NCBI GenBank assembly: GCA_007618135.1
Contig: PHFX01000011.1
Location: forward strand, 1 to 57,783
Direction: 5' to 3'
DNA length: 57,783 nucleotides
Origin: Candidatus Brocadia sp. WS118
GTDB taxonomy: Bacteria > Planctomycetota > Brocadiia > Brocadiales > Brocadiaceae
Both the position numbers and the translations under genes were made by a program. The notes below the pieces were generated by a model that was not told the origin of the DNA, did not search any database, and worked only from the letters and a program-made list of their open reading frames with translations. Below, piece by piece: positions 25,144-34,800 of this stretch. The stretch's first letter is position 1, and every line of letters begins with the position of its first letter.

Positions 25144-27435
25144 TCAACTTAATCCACTCCGTTTTCTTACCCACCATTCGACAGAAGCGATTGCCAGTAT
25201 TGCCATAAAGAGGTAACCATTATCCCACAAAGAAATTTGCCGTTTGCCGACAAGTTTTACAACCGCGGGATTTTCAATCGTTAATTTCTTCCCGATATTT
25301 TTTATGGGAAGTTCAAAATATTTTCCGCCAGAAACCTCGGCTATTCTGGCAAGGATATCCCTTCTGATAGAAGTATCTTTAAATTCCCTATTTTTTAACG
25401 CGATATTAAAAACGGCATAATCCTGCCCAACTTCGTCCTGTTCTTTCTTTCCTGCCACTTTAATAATATAGTAACCTTCCGTATTATCTTTGATGACAAA
25501 CCGATACTGACCATCAGCGCCCGTAACACCTTTTCCTGAGAATATACTTTTCCCGGAAAATTCGTTGGTGATGCTTATGTCTAATTGCACACCGTCCAGG
25601 GGTTGGTAATTACCGCCCACGGCATCGATTCTGATGGGCACTTCTTCATCCGGTAAAAACGTTTCCTTGTTTACGATAACATGGATGGGGTTTAAGGTGG
25701 GGTCTTTGATGAGCCACTTTATGGAATTCTGCCAAAATTTTATGTAATGTCTGTTGCTGCCGCCTCTTCCCATGGACACGAAATTCCATCGCCATAAAGA
25801 ATCAGTTGTTATAGCCATACATCTGCCCCGGCCGGTATCCCGGACGGAAACCAGCGGCGGGTTTCCCTTTGTCGGATAGATCGCCAGGGAGAGGGAATCC
25901 GGCTTCACTTCCGTGGTCACATTGCATCCATCCAGTTCCGGAAGGTCTTTCCAGATAGCGGTATTTCTGTCCGGATTGACATCAAGCGCAGTCACCGGAT
26001 GTTTCAGGCCATCAGGGGTCAGCATTGCCTTTAATCGTGCTGTGTCGATGGTGTCTTTCCCGCTGTTGAGGCTTACGGGAAGAATTTCATCAATAGGGGT
26101 ACCGTCATACCCTCCTTGTGAAAACGAGATATCACCGCCAATCATCATAAAACCACCGCCTTGTTCCGTCACAAATTTCCGGAGATTCGACAGGTAGTGT
26201 GAAAACCGGAAGACTGCCGCGTCATACGGCCGATAGTCAAAGTTCTGAAAGATAACCAGATCAAAACTATTGAGCTCCTGTGTAAATAACTCGTCTACAG
26301 GAAAAGGAATGAGGCTGAGCTCGTCATTCCTTGCCTCGGAGACATCCGTTGGTGTCCGCAGAATAAAGAAGGATATGAGATCGATATTGGGATCACTTTT
26401 CAATACCCGCCTCAAAAAGCGCTCATCCCACGATGGCCGCCCGCAGACATGCATAATCCGGATTTTATCGCGCACCACCTTTACGAGAAAACTGACCTGA
26501 TTGTTTTCGGTAATTGCTTCATGAGGCTGGGCGGGGAAAGAGACTGTATAGAGAAAGGTGCCTGTCGTAAGGGGTGTGAATGACAGGTCGACATGAAGTT
26601 CGCTTTCATTCCCCGCATCAAAGACCTTCGAGGAAATAATGTCATTGCCTTGTTTTAGGGTAACCGGGAGCTTGAGGTCTTTATATCCATGAACTTTGAT
26701 AACAACATCCGCCTTCCATGGACTTCGCACAAAAGTAAAACCGTCATAAGAAACTTTGCTGATGGCAATATCTCTGGCCTCCATATTGCCGGCCGGAGAA
26801 AAAGTAAAAAATGGAGATGACAGGTCTTTGGTAAGATTTGCAATGATTTCAATTTTATCCAGACTTGAAGGAAGTTCTACCGTGTCAGCGCCGTCAGAAA
26901 AAACGAAATATCCCTTGACCGATGTATCTTCATAGCGTTTTTTCAGGAGCTTCAGGGTTTGGACGATATCGGTGTTCGTACCATCAAGCGCAAAACCCTT
27001 TTCGACATCGTCATGCGAAACCTCTTTCAGGGCATCAGAAAAGGATAGGTAATCAACATCAAAATTATTCTCCAATTCTTCAATAAACGAGGCGTTGTCA
27101 TGAAAAAAATTATTGACGAGCTGAAACCGGGTAATCCCGGTATCTCCTCCTTTGAGCGTCATGCTCTCCGAATTGTCCAAGAGACACACGACCTTGTTCT
27201 TTAACTTCAGGACCTCCTTCTGCTCCAGTTGCGGCTGAAGCAGAAGCATAACAAAAAGCGCCATTGCCAGAAAACGGAGCGCAAAAAGCAATATCCGTTT
27301 ATTACGTGAAGGAATAGCCTTGATGCCGTGCCAGGAAAAGTACAGTGCCGTAATCGCCAGAAACAGGACCAGCGCACGCAACCAGACGTTTTCTATGCCA
27401 GCGAAACTGAGATGCCATTGGGTAAAATTTTCCAT
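25144..27435 (-). CDS. VWA/glutamine-amidotransferase-like membrane protein of planctomycete type
   Basis: The ~763-residue protein begins with two or three membrane helices (LRALVLFLAITALYFSWHGI and ILLFALRFLAMALFVMLLL). VVCLLDNSESM follows at about residue 83, with the DxSxS metal-site start of a von Willebrand A domain and a later FVFSDGAD. The middle contains a class I amidotransferase-like domain (FVTEQGGGFMMIGGDISFSQ, GYDGTPIDEILPV). This lacks an obvious catalytic Cys in the usual nucleophile elbow. Carboxypeptidase-like beta sandwiches follow, and one C-terminal helix closes it. Such proteins are frequent in planctomycetes and associate with MoxR/BatA clusters, but no such partners are adjacent. 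The start could be either the ATG at 27453 or this one six codons later. Confidence 0.75.
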   Translation of the reverse strand: MENFTQWHLSFAGIENVWLRALVLFLAITALYFSWHGIKAIPSRNKRILLFALRFLAMALFVMLLLQPQLEQKEVLKLKNKVVCLLDNSESMTLKGGDTGITRFQLVNNFFHDNASFIEELENNFDVDYLSFSDALKEVSHDDVEKGFALDGTNTDIVQTLKLLKKRYEDTSVKGYFVFSDGADTVELPSSLDKIEIIANLTKDLSSPFFTFSPAGNMEARDIAISKVSYDGFTFVRSPWKADVVIKVHGYKDLKLPVTLKQGNDIISSKVFDAGNESELHVDLSFTPLTTGTFLYTVSFPAQPHEAITENNQVSFLVKVVRDKIRIMHVCGRPSWDERFLRRVLKSDPNIDLISFFILRTPTDVSEARNDELSLIPFPVDELFTQELNSFDLVIFQNFDYRPYDAAVFRFSHYLSNLRKFVTEQGGGFMMIGGDISFSQGGYDGTPIDEILPVSLNSGKDTIDTARLKAMLTPDGLKHPVTALDVNPDRNTAIWKDLPELDGCNVTTEVKPDSLSLAIYPTKGNPPLVSVRDTGRGRCMAITTDSLWRWNFVSMGRGGSNRHYIKFWQNSIKWLIKDPTLNPIHVIVNKETFLPDEEVPIRIDAVGGNYQPLDGVQLDISITNEFSGKSIFSGKGVTGADGQYRFVIKDNTEGYYIIKVAGKKEQDEVGQDYAVFNIALKNREFKDTSIRRDILARIAEVSGGKYFELPIKNIGKKLTIENPAVVKLVGKRQISLWDNGYLFMAILAIASVEWWVRKRSGLS

Positions 27436-27477
27436 ATCATCACTTCGAAGCAAAGGCGCCTTTCATACCTAACCCGA

Positions 27478-27556
27478 ACGAGTCGGAATGCGTAGCGCGG
27501 GTGGTTTATCCCCCGCCACAGGCCGACCACAAGGGATCGGCGCTACGTTTTTTGCC
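27478..27556. repeat. MITE core without its terminal repeats
   Basis: The cgtagcgcgggtggttta / ccgaccacaagggatcgg palindrome of the MITE core is present. The TIR sequence is absent on both sides. It separates two minus-strand genes. Confidence 0.6.
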
Positions 27557-27585
27557 GAAAATGTAAAAATATATTTTGAAAGACA

Positions 27586-29037
27586 CTATTTGCTTTTCGG
27601 TTTTAGTCGCGCCCGTACTCTCTTCTTTTCCAGCGCAGCTAATCGCCGCAGGGTATTTGCCTCGCTCTGTATATCTACGTATTTCTTGAGCAAATTTGAC
27701 CACGAGAGATAAGTAAAGCCGTTGGGATTCATATGCGCCAGACCCTTTCTGACCAGAAAGGCATCGTTTTCCCACATATACAGGAAGTCCTTTTCAATCC
27801 TGCTTGGATTTCCGTTCTTCGCCCAAAACTCCCCGTAAAAACCGCCCAGGAGATCGGGATACTTTTCCGTAACGGAGGCAGGGGCTTTTGGCCTGTTTTC
27901 AGGCATAGGATAGAGTACGCCCTCTTCATAAAGAGATTTAATGGTGGCATAGGCATCGCTCACGTATTGGAAAACGGAATCCGAGGCATTATCCATAGAG
28001 GTAAGGTAATCACGGGAAAATCGCGGAGAATGACACTTTACACAGACTTCAATCCACGCCTCACGCCGTGCCATTAACTCCTTGCTGTTTTTGATATAAT
28101 CTGTTGGCTTGACCCCCTTCAAGACATTGTCATAAAACAAGACATCTCCCTCGCCCATAATGGCCTTCCTGACCATATTATGGGAATACTGCCCTTTATA
28201 ATACATATGGCAGGATTGACAGGTGGGAGAGATATAATTTGCGTCCTTGAGTTGTTTGCTCCAATCCCAGGTATGTCCTTCAATAAAATAGATCGAGCCG
28301 TGCTTGGAGTCCCGGTAATATTCAATATCAGGGTGGTCAGGTCCGTTATGACATGTTTGGCATGCCTCCGGCCTCCTAGCCTCTGAGGCCTTGAAGGCGT
28401 GCCGGGTATGACAGCTATCGCACTTGTGCTGGATGCTGTGGCACATATCGCAGCCCTGAACAATATTCTTATCTACCGCTGCCCAGACATCCACGTCCAG
28501 GTTGGCATCATAAGCCTTTGCATGGCTTTCTCTGCCTGGTTTCCAGTCAGGAATACCGTATTGCTTCTCTGATTCAAACTCCTGGTATTCTTGTTTATGA
28601 CATTCACCGCACATGGCGGAACTAGGCATAACGAGCTCTTTTCCATGATCCAGCTTCTCCGCTCCCACCTTGCCATGGCAATCGATACATCCCACCTTCG
28701 TGAGTTTCCTCCCCAGGGTTTTTTCTATTTCGGCCAATTTCTCTTTCTGGTAGTCCAGCAGCTTATCCAGATTCGCATGGCTGCTTTCTGCCCATGCCTT
28801 GACCAACCCCGGATTTAACGCCTTATGACAGAGTGTGCACTCATCCGCAGCATAGACCCCTTTTGGTTCTTCCGGCGGTGAATAAAAGTAGTCAGGCGCC
28901 CAGTACCGCTGGGTGGGGATTGGTTTCCAGAATTCCCCGTACGGGCCTACTCCTTTATCGAGTTTTTGAGCCTGTATTACACCACTAAAAACACCAAAGA
29001 GCATTGCCACTCCAACGAACGACAAAATTGCCTTCAT
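27586..29037 (-). CDS. Octaheme hydroxylamine oxidoreductase-like cytochrome c
   Basis: The 483-residue product begins with a Sec signal peptide (MKAILSFVGVAMLFGVFSGV, IQAQ). It has exactly eight CxxCH motifs: CTLCH (residue 67), CIDCH, CGECH, CDMCH, CDSCH, CQTCH, CQSCH and CVKCH. The SCHTRHAFKASEARRPEAC and NGPDHPDIEYYRDSKHGSIY segments are characteristic of the HAO family. It belongs in the periplasm or anammoxosome. The region that in hydroxylamine-oxidising enzymes carries the tyrosine cross-linked to the catalytic heme reads HMNPNGFTYLSW here. The usual PDY appears lost, which would favour a reductive or NO/nitrite-linked role. That alignment is from memory. The start was chosen at the ATG preceding the signal peptide, with GAGG just upstream. 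Confidence 0.9.
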   Translation of the reverse strand: MKAILSFVGVAMLFGVFSGVIQAQKLDKGVGPYGEFWKPIPTQRYWAPDYFYSPPEEPKGVYAADECTLCHKALNPGLVKAWAESSHANLDKLLDYQKEKLAEIEKTLGRKLTKVGCIDCHGKVGAEKLDHGKELVMPSSAMCGECHKQEYQEFESEKQYGIPDWKPGRESHAKAYDANLDVDVWAAVDKNIVQGCDMCHSIQHKCDSCHTRHAFKASEARRPEACQTCHNGPDHPDIEYYRDSKHGSIYFIEGHTWDWSKQLKDANYISPTCQSCHMYYKGQYSHNMVRKAIMGEGDVLFYDNVLKGVKPTDYIKNSKELMARREAWIEVCVKCHSPRFSRDYLTSMDNASDSVFQYVSDAYATIKSLYEEGVLYPMPENRPKAPASVTEKYPDLLGGFYGEFWAKNGNPSRIEKDFLYMWENDAFLVRKGLAHMNPNGFTYLSWSNLLKKYVDIQSEANTLRRLAALEKKRVRARLKPKSK

Positions 29038-29207
29038 GTGCCTCTTCCTCCCCATAAGTGCATGTTTAGCAGATAATTGTCCGGTACGTAAATGTCATTT
29101 ATTATACCATAGCGCAGCACAGTCTCAACCAAATTACCTGTAAGTCTTTACCATTTTTCCCGCAGACCGTTTGTATCTCCAGCACCTACATTCACAAACT
29201 CTTCTTT
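29038..29207. other. Upstream region of the HAO-like gene
   Basis: This is AT-rich sequence with no gene. It must hold the promoter of the HAO-like gene, but no confident -35/-10 pair was singled out. Confidence 0.4.
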
Positions 29208-29403
29208 GAAAACATGTAACAATTTAGCTTTTTGAAAAATCCTTCCATTGTAGGTGATCCACAAGAAACGGAATACGTAGCGCGGGTGGTTTATCCCCCG
29301 CCAATATTGCTAACGAATGGAGCCGACCACGCTTGTCCTCGAATAGTATCGGGGAAGGGATCGGCGCTACATTTTCCAAAATACTAAAATGTTGCGAAAA
29401 TAT
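29208..29403. mobile_element. MITE copy M5, expanded core
   Basis: The element is 29216-29395. The ends GTAACAATTTAGCTTTTTG and CAAAATACTAAAATGTTGC are inverted copies. The core has an extra ~30 bases compared with M4 and M6. The flanks are GAAAACAT and GAAAATAT (7 of 8 equal). It ends only 16 bases before the orphan CRISPR repeat. Confidence 0.75.
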
Positions 29404-29411
29404 TTATTTGG

Positions 29412-29447
29412 GTTGTGGCTTGCGGGCAGGCATTTGTGTGGTACAAT
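29412..29447 (+). CRISPR. Orphan CRISPR repeat, one mismatch to the array
   Basis: The 36-base unit equals the array repeat except for one A-to-G change in its middle (TGCGGGCAGG instead of TGCGGACAGG). It is 688 bases from the first array repeat, with a phage-like block between them. A single degenerate base is common in the terminal repeat of an array. Its promoter elements (TTGCGG, TACAAT) are intact. Confidence 0.9.
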
Positions 29448-29759
29448 CTCACTTTTGAGCGGACTGTCGGGGATCATGGGAAAACTGACGCCAAAACAGA
29501 AACCCGAACCACGGGACATGAAACCTGTGGAGATTGGATCGAAGATATGTGCGTCATCATCTCCCATGGAGACATCTCCAGACGGGACGCCATCCTCTGG
29601 GGATACACCCTTGCCGAATGCGAACCCTATCTCAGGGCTTGCATTCGTAACATAACGTTCCGTGAGGCCGTGCTGGCGTTTCTGGAGATTAGGGATCAGG
29701 GGTCAGGTGTCGGCAGGGTAGAGAATTTGAAATCCGAAATCGATCGGCGAATATTGTAA
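29448..29759 (+). pseudogene. 5'-truncated phage-type gene abutting the orphan repeat
   Basis: The frame is open from within the CRISPR repeat. It gives LTFERTVGDHGKTDAKTETR, then CGDWIEDMCVIISHGDISRR, DAILWGYTLAECEPYLRAC and NITFREAVLAFLEIRDQ. This is a compact, coding-like helical sequence of phage type, but no name can be given. It lacks its own start: the reading frame simply continues out of the repeat. After ~29690 the sequence is low quality (GSGVGRVENLKSE). The block's 3' part (29738-30100) is homologous to 9520-9878. Confidence 0.5.
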
Positions 29760-29831
29760 GGGGAAAGACCTGGCTGAGTGCAGAAACTATTGGAAAGGAG
29801 CTTTAGGGCGAGTATGCGCTACGTGCTCGAA

Positions 29832-30050
29832 TTAAGAAGTTGCAAAGAATTGAGTAAGGGTAATAAAAATTACCAGGACGATGAGCGCTATCACTGGCGG
29901 TTCTTTGTATAAATTTTTTGCGGAAAAGGATATATCAGGCTTTGGCTGTGGTTTGTGATCCAGCAAAGCACATTTGCCAAATGCGCGTTTGCATTGCAGG
30001 TGTGAATGAAGTGTCAGCAAAAAAGCAATAAAACCTAAAATGGCATCCAT
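29832..30050 (-). CDS. Small two-TM membrane protein (copy B), next to the CRISPR array
   Basis: The 72-residue protein begins MDAILGFIAFLLTL. A loop with SHLQCKRAFGKCALLDHKPQ follows, then a second helix (ALIVLVIFITLTQFF). It is a clear paralogue of 9615-9827, with the CKRAFxxC cysteine pair kept. The promoter is TTGACT (30080-30085), 17 bases, then TAAAAT (30057-30062). The ATG lies six bases after the -10 box, so the mRNA should have essentially no leader. It is divergent from the CRISPR array, which begins 86 bases upstream of its start codon. The function is unknown. Confidence 0.7.
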   Translation of the reverse strand: MDAILGFIAFLLTLHSHLQCKRAFGKCALLDHKPQPKPDISFSAKNLYKEPPVIALIVLVIFITLTQFFATS

Positions 30051-30056
30051 GCGAAA

Positions 30057-30085
30057 ATTTTAACACAAAAATATCCATGAGTCAA
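30057..30085 (-). promoter_or_regulatory. Promoter of small TM gene B
   Basis: TTGACT and TAAAAT are separated by 17 bases on the minus strand. Spacing and position match the promoter of copy A. Confidence 0.7.
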
Positions 30086-30135
30086 CGAGTAGAATTAATC
30101 ATTAAGTGTGTTAACGATACCCGCAAGACGCTTGA

Positions 30136-30637
30136 GTTGTGGCTTGCGGACAGGCATTTGTGTGGTACAATTCGTAACCCATGTGTTGCTGCAAGAAACT
30201 AGTTGTGGCTTGCGGACAGGCATTTGTGTGGTACAATTGTTCAGCCGCAACAATCGGGCTGATTCGGGGTTGTGGCTTGCGGACAGGCATTTGTGTGGTA
30301 CAATGAGAAGAACGGATTTACCTTGCGGCGAATGGTTGTGGCTTGCGGACAGGCATTTGTGTGGTACAATGTATTCCTGCTCTATACGACTCGTGCCTTT
30401 GGTTGTGGCTTGCGGACAGGCATTTGTGTGGTACAATTTTCGGCAAGTCTGGTATTTACCCACTTCTTGTTGTGGCTTGCGGACAGGCATTTGTGTGGTA
30501 CAATACTATAACTGATTTTGTGTCTGAGTCCGTAGGTTGTGGCTTGCGGACAGGCATTTGTGTGGTACAATTCGAGATCATTTGCAGCTACAGTATTTGA
30601 AGTTGTGGCTTGCGGACAGGCATTTGTGTGGTACAAT
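30136..30637 (+). CRISPR. Type II-C CRISPR array, 8 repeats, 7 spacers
   Basis: Eight identical 36-base repeats start at 30136, 30202, 30269, 30335, 30402, 30469, 30536 and 30602. Each begins GTTGTGGCTTGCGG and ends GTGTGGTACAAT. Spacers are 30 or 31 bases and all different. None was seen to match elsewhere in the window. The repeat has the form of the Neisseria II-C repeat (GTTGTAG start, TACAAT end). The sense strand for crRNA is plus, judged from pairing with the tracrRNA at 34986-35100. The array is therefore transcribed towards the cas genes, which are on the minus strand. Each repeat contains TTGCGG and TACAAT 16 bases apart, a possible promoter. Confidence 0.97.
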
Positions 30638-30683
30638 CCCTCTCCGTAACCTGTTGTATTTCCTTGTGATGTGCCCGAACGAT

Positions 30684-31013
30684 TCAGAAAAAACTGAGTT
30701 GTTTGGGCGCCTTTTCTGTTGCCTTTCGCGTTTTTCCATTGAAAACCTTCATACGTTCAAATTGCTTGTCTGTGATTTTTAACAGCCTTACTTCTCCGTC
30801 TTCCGGCAGAGATGCCTTTACCCGGTTTTCGTGAACCGCGGCATTTTCCTCGCTTGGGGTGTGGCGTGCGTAAACGGAAAATTGCAGCATAGTAAAACCG
30901 TCATTCAATAATTCCTCCCGAAATTCATGATAAGCCTTTCGCGCATGCTTCGTATCAGTGGGTAAATCGAACATGACGATTATCCACATACTCCGATAAC
31001 CTCCAAAGCTCAT
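30684..31013 (-). CDS. cas2: CRISPR-associated endonuclease Cas2
   Basis: The 109-residue protein has the Cas2 start YRSMWIIVMFDLPTDTKHAR, where the aspartate after MF is the conserved one. It also has FTMLQFSVYARH and GEVRLLKITDKQFERM. With Cas1 it forms the complex that inserts new spacers. Its start overlaps the end of cas1 by four bases. The array ends 46 bases beyond its stop. Translation might also begin at the internal MWIIVMF. Confidence 0.95.
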   Translation of the reverse strand: MSFGGYRSMWIIVMFDLPTDTKHARKAYHEFREELLNDGFTMLQFSVYARHTPSEENAAVHENRVKASLPEDGEVRLLKITDKQFERMKVFNGKTRKATEKAPKQLSFF

Positions 31014-31894
31014 AATCTAGGTATCTCCACACGCTTATGCTCGCCGCAGATTACCTTTCGCACACTTGCGGCGTAATGATGTAACGAGGTCATGAAAGGG
31101 AGCCGTTGGCCATTCATGACACAATCTGCGCTCAAGGTTTCTAACAACGCCCGTTTGTTTTCCGGTGTCAGCGCCGGTTCGCCCTGATGTCTTTTCCACA
31201 GTTCATATACCTTCATATCAACCGCAGGACGCAGCGGTTCAACCAGATCATCGGCAAGGCAAAAGCTGTTATACTGGTTGTGGTGGTGCAGTCCCAGGGA
31301 GGGATGAAGGCCCGTACTGACAATTGCGCGGGCAACTGACGCGCGTATCACTGCATACCCATAGTTAAGAAGACGATTAATGCCAGGCGCATCAAAGTCA
31401 CGGCGGAATGCCGGGCCATAGAGCCTTTGCCAGTAGATGCGGGATGCCTGAGCCTCAACATTTTCAGTGTCCCCGCTTTTGACCCTCTTGGCATAAGCCG
31501 GGAGTGGGTTGCCGTCACCTGTGGCCTTGAGCAATACCTTTGCCTGCTCACGAATCTTTGCCTGTACGATTGCCTGCCACAGACGCTTGCGGGTGGGTTC
31601 GGTAACCTGCGCCTGCTGCGCGATAGTCCTGCTGTGGAGGCTGTTTCCTTCCAGCGGTAAGAGGATAGCGCACGGCAGATGTTTCTCACTGCAGACTAAC
31701 AACGCGACATTATTTTCAGCACAAGCCGCAAGAAGCCCTTGGGTATGAGTGATCTGAGGATGGTCTAAAATAAGAACGCCCATATCCTCTACAGGAACTG
31801 TAGCTGAGTCAAACCCTTCGCGTTCAACCACCATTTGCCGATTTTTCAGGGAAAGCCGCGCAGGATTGCTGATTTCAACGATTCGTTTAATCAT
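31010..31894 (-). CDS. cas1: CRISPR-associated integrase Cas1
   Basis: The 294-residue type II Cas1 has ENVEAQASRIYWQRLYG, which supplies the first conserved glutamate, and STGLHPSLGLHHHNQYN with the catalytic histidine. FCLADDLVEPLRPAVDMKVY provides the second acidic pair. The length is normal. It overlaps cas9 by eight bases at its start and cas2 by four at its end, so the three genes form one coupled operon. It catalyses integration of spacers at the leader end of the array. Confidence 0.96.
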   Translation of the reverse strand: MIKRIVEISNPARLSLKNRQMVVEREGFDSATVPVEDMGVLILDHPQITHTQGLLAACAENNVALLVCSEKHLPCAILLPLEGNSLHSRTIAQQAQVTEPTRKRLWQAIVQAKIREQAKVLLKATGDGNPLPAYAKRVKSGDTENVEAQASRIYWQRLYGPAFRRDFDAPGINRLLNYGYAVIRASVARAIVSTGLHPSLGLHHHNQYNSFCLADDLVEPLRPAVDMKVYELWKRHQGEPALTPENKRALLETLSADCVMNGQRLPFMTSLHHYAASVRKVICGEHKRVEIPRL

Positions 31895-34800
31895 TTTTAC
31901 AGGCTATAATATTACCTAAAACATCAACTATTACTTTGCGGTATTCAAAAGCATTCGGCATTTTGCTGGTTGATTCATCAAGTGTAGCCGCGGCATGGCT
32001 TAAATAAAAAATCTGTGTATTTGAAGAAATTTTTTGCACCCTGAAATATTGTCTAATATTATCCTTGTCAAGCATCAACATGTCATTGATGGCAAGGCTC
32101 ATAACAAATTCCCAGCATTCATCAAATATTGTTCCTTCTTTTTCCCATGGGGGTAATTTTTGCACTATCGGAATTTTGTTGTTGCGGGCGCGTCGTGCAG
32201 CTTCTGCCGTTGTTACAACAATGCCGTCACGCTTTCCGGTTTTTGTATGCTTAATAATTTCTATGTGATGATTGTTTCCAAACGGATAGTATTTATATGC
32301 TTGTCCAGATTCATTTTTAACTGCAAGCATGTTGGATTTCAAAGTGTTATCCACAATTCTAACACTCTTAATGGGCGTTTTACCATTCTTATGCAACAAT
32401 GGATATTCTGAGTTGCCAAAGGCTTTTTTTATCAAGTCTTTTGCTTGTTTATCCGTAATTTTGTATCGCGACTTTTTAGGTATTGCTTCATCAATAGCCT
32501 TTCTAATTTCTGGCTCAAATTTCTCAAGTCGTGCGATAACAAGTTCTTTGACATACTTGTCACGAATTTTTAGTATTTGAGCTAAAGTTATATCCACACC
32601 CAAAGGCTTACGATACACAAAGCATTCTTCATGCTCACTAAACCCGTACGCAGTCCCTTCATGCAGAGCGCCACTTATCTTGTGGCTCGGCGCATGAGAT
32701 ACGATTATATGCCTGACTTTTTTATCCACGTCTTCATAGAACGATGACCATGGTTTCTCAAGATGAAAACCGCTTTCACTCAGGGCTACACCACTTTGTG
32801 CAGAGAGACTCGAAAGTTTCTGAAACAAGCTTGTGGACGTCAGGGCAATAATGATAGCGTCAATAGCGTGATGCCGGTGATCGGCGCGATTTTTCTCCAG
32901 GGAGCCATCCTCAGACAAAATCCTGCTAAGATTCCAACGGTGGCGCAGAGCGGCGGTTGCTTCACCTTTGCTGATCTCAATTCTCACACCGATTTGTTGT
33001 AAGTATTTTTTTACCTCAACACAGATATAACGCGTATCGTTTAATTGACGCTCGACAAATTTATCGGTGTCAATCTCTTTTTGCTCAAAGCGACGCCTCT
33101 TTGGCCAGGGAAGTGTTTTAATCCGCTGGAGAATGGCGGGGTACTTTTGTGCATCGGTATGGTAGGCTTCGTAAGGCGTTCTATTGTGTTTGGTGGCACG
33201 GTTTTCATATGCCATGCACAGCGTTTTGTTCATATACGAATCATCAAGCGAGCGGCTGTACGGCAGGATATGCTCAACGTCCACCTCCGGTGAAAACAAC
33301 TTTTCGCGATTGATAATAGCGCCGGTGTAAGGGCATGTCATGCTGCATTCTATCCACATATTATATTTCTGAATATCTGCCCTGGTTGGGTTTTGAATCT
33401 CAAACTCGTTTTGTAAAATATCCCTTGCTTTATCATTGATTTTTTCATTTTCCTTTTGCTTTTTTTGCCATTCTTCCTTTTGCCGCCGGGTCAGCTTCAT
33501 ATCTCGCGCCATTTCTATGCGAATGACTGTGGGTTTGCCGTAACGGTGGATAATTGCGTTGACGACCTTTCGTGTCTCATACAATGCCTTTTGCACCACC
33601 GGATTTCGCAGATAAGGCGGCGCTCCAAGTTTTTCTCCTGCGGCCTGCTTATTAAGCATGCTGTGGTTATAGCCTGCGGCATTGCACGCCTTATCATAAG
33701 GCATTCCTTGCTCAAGATGCGGAATGATTTTCCGTATGGCCTTGAGAGAGAGTCGTGCATAACCTGGCTCCAGTTCTGTTTTAGCCAGTTCCTCAGCAGT
33801 TTCTGAGTCGAAACCCCATTCGGACTTCATACGGTTTAGAAAGCCTCGCTCGTTATCAATGGTAAGCATGTCGGTAATAAGGTCGTTTTGCTTTGCCAGC
33901 TTCATTTCATCCCAATGTTTTTTCAATATGGAGCGCAATGCGAAAGCCGTACGACTGCCGATAAGTTCTTTCTTTTTTCCTTCTTCGAGATTAAAAATCT
34001 CTCCTTTGTGTAGTCTAAGCGCGGTGCGCGCCTTGTTCCAGCTTAAGGTCTTCTGTCTTTCCAATAGCTCCAGGAGTTTTCCCCGTTCATTGTTTGTGGG
34101 AATGCGGTATTCACGGGTAACTGGATTCTTGATAGTAAGATTATTCAGGTCCTGCAGTATTCTGAATCGTTGCACTTCAAGCAATGCCCGACTTGCTCTC
34201 TTTTTTAACGGCTCTAAGGTGCATTTGCCTACCAGATATTTTTGAACTTTGAGTGGACGTTGAAAGAAGATGGCCTTGTGAATGGATACCTTAAGTGTCT
34301 GATTTAGCAAATCGGGATAATGTTTTTGCTGTTCCTGCCAAACCAGTTCAAATTCTTCCTGATACATAGAGCGGTCTGTATAGCGGTTACGCTTGGTTGG
34401 CTGGCTTGCGAGGTATTCCCCCAGTGAGCGACAATCAGCATTCTTTATCTCCTGATGCAGAGAATTGATGGAGATTTTTACCTCACCATCGTCTTTGGAT
34501 GACACCTTTCTATTGCTTTGAAAACCACGCCTATGGGCAAGGTGATATAACACACGTCCAAATTCATAAGGTGTAAGCTTATTATACAGCGCCTTTTTCC
34601 TGAGCTGGTAAGGGTCGAAAGATTTATTGTCGGCGAATAATTTCTCCCGCTCGTCGACGTTGTTTGGAAGCAAGCCGGTTTTTAATAAAATATTGAGCAC
34701 ACTACTGAGCCTCATCTTACGCCTTACCACAAGCCTGCGTGCAGCACGTGCGGCGCGACGTGCCTGATTCTTTGGGATTCTTGACTTAGGATCTACGGCC

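Noticed and set aside
27586-29037. Hydrazine dehydrogenase
   Set aside because: The protein is shorter, and the tyrosine region does not fit hydrazine- or hydroxylamine-oxidising enzymes.
30172-30601. Spacers targeting the prophage in this window
   Set aside because: No spacer was seen to match the 9.2-15.2 kb region or other parts by eye. A search would be needed to be sure.
30108-30636. Long open frames on both strands across the CRISPR array
   Set aside because: They are periodic translations of the repeat (LADRHLCGTI, CPQATT) and not proteins.
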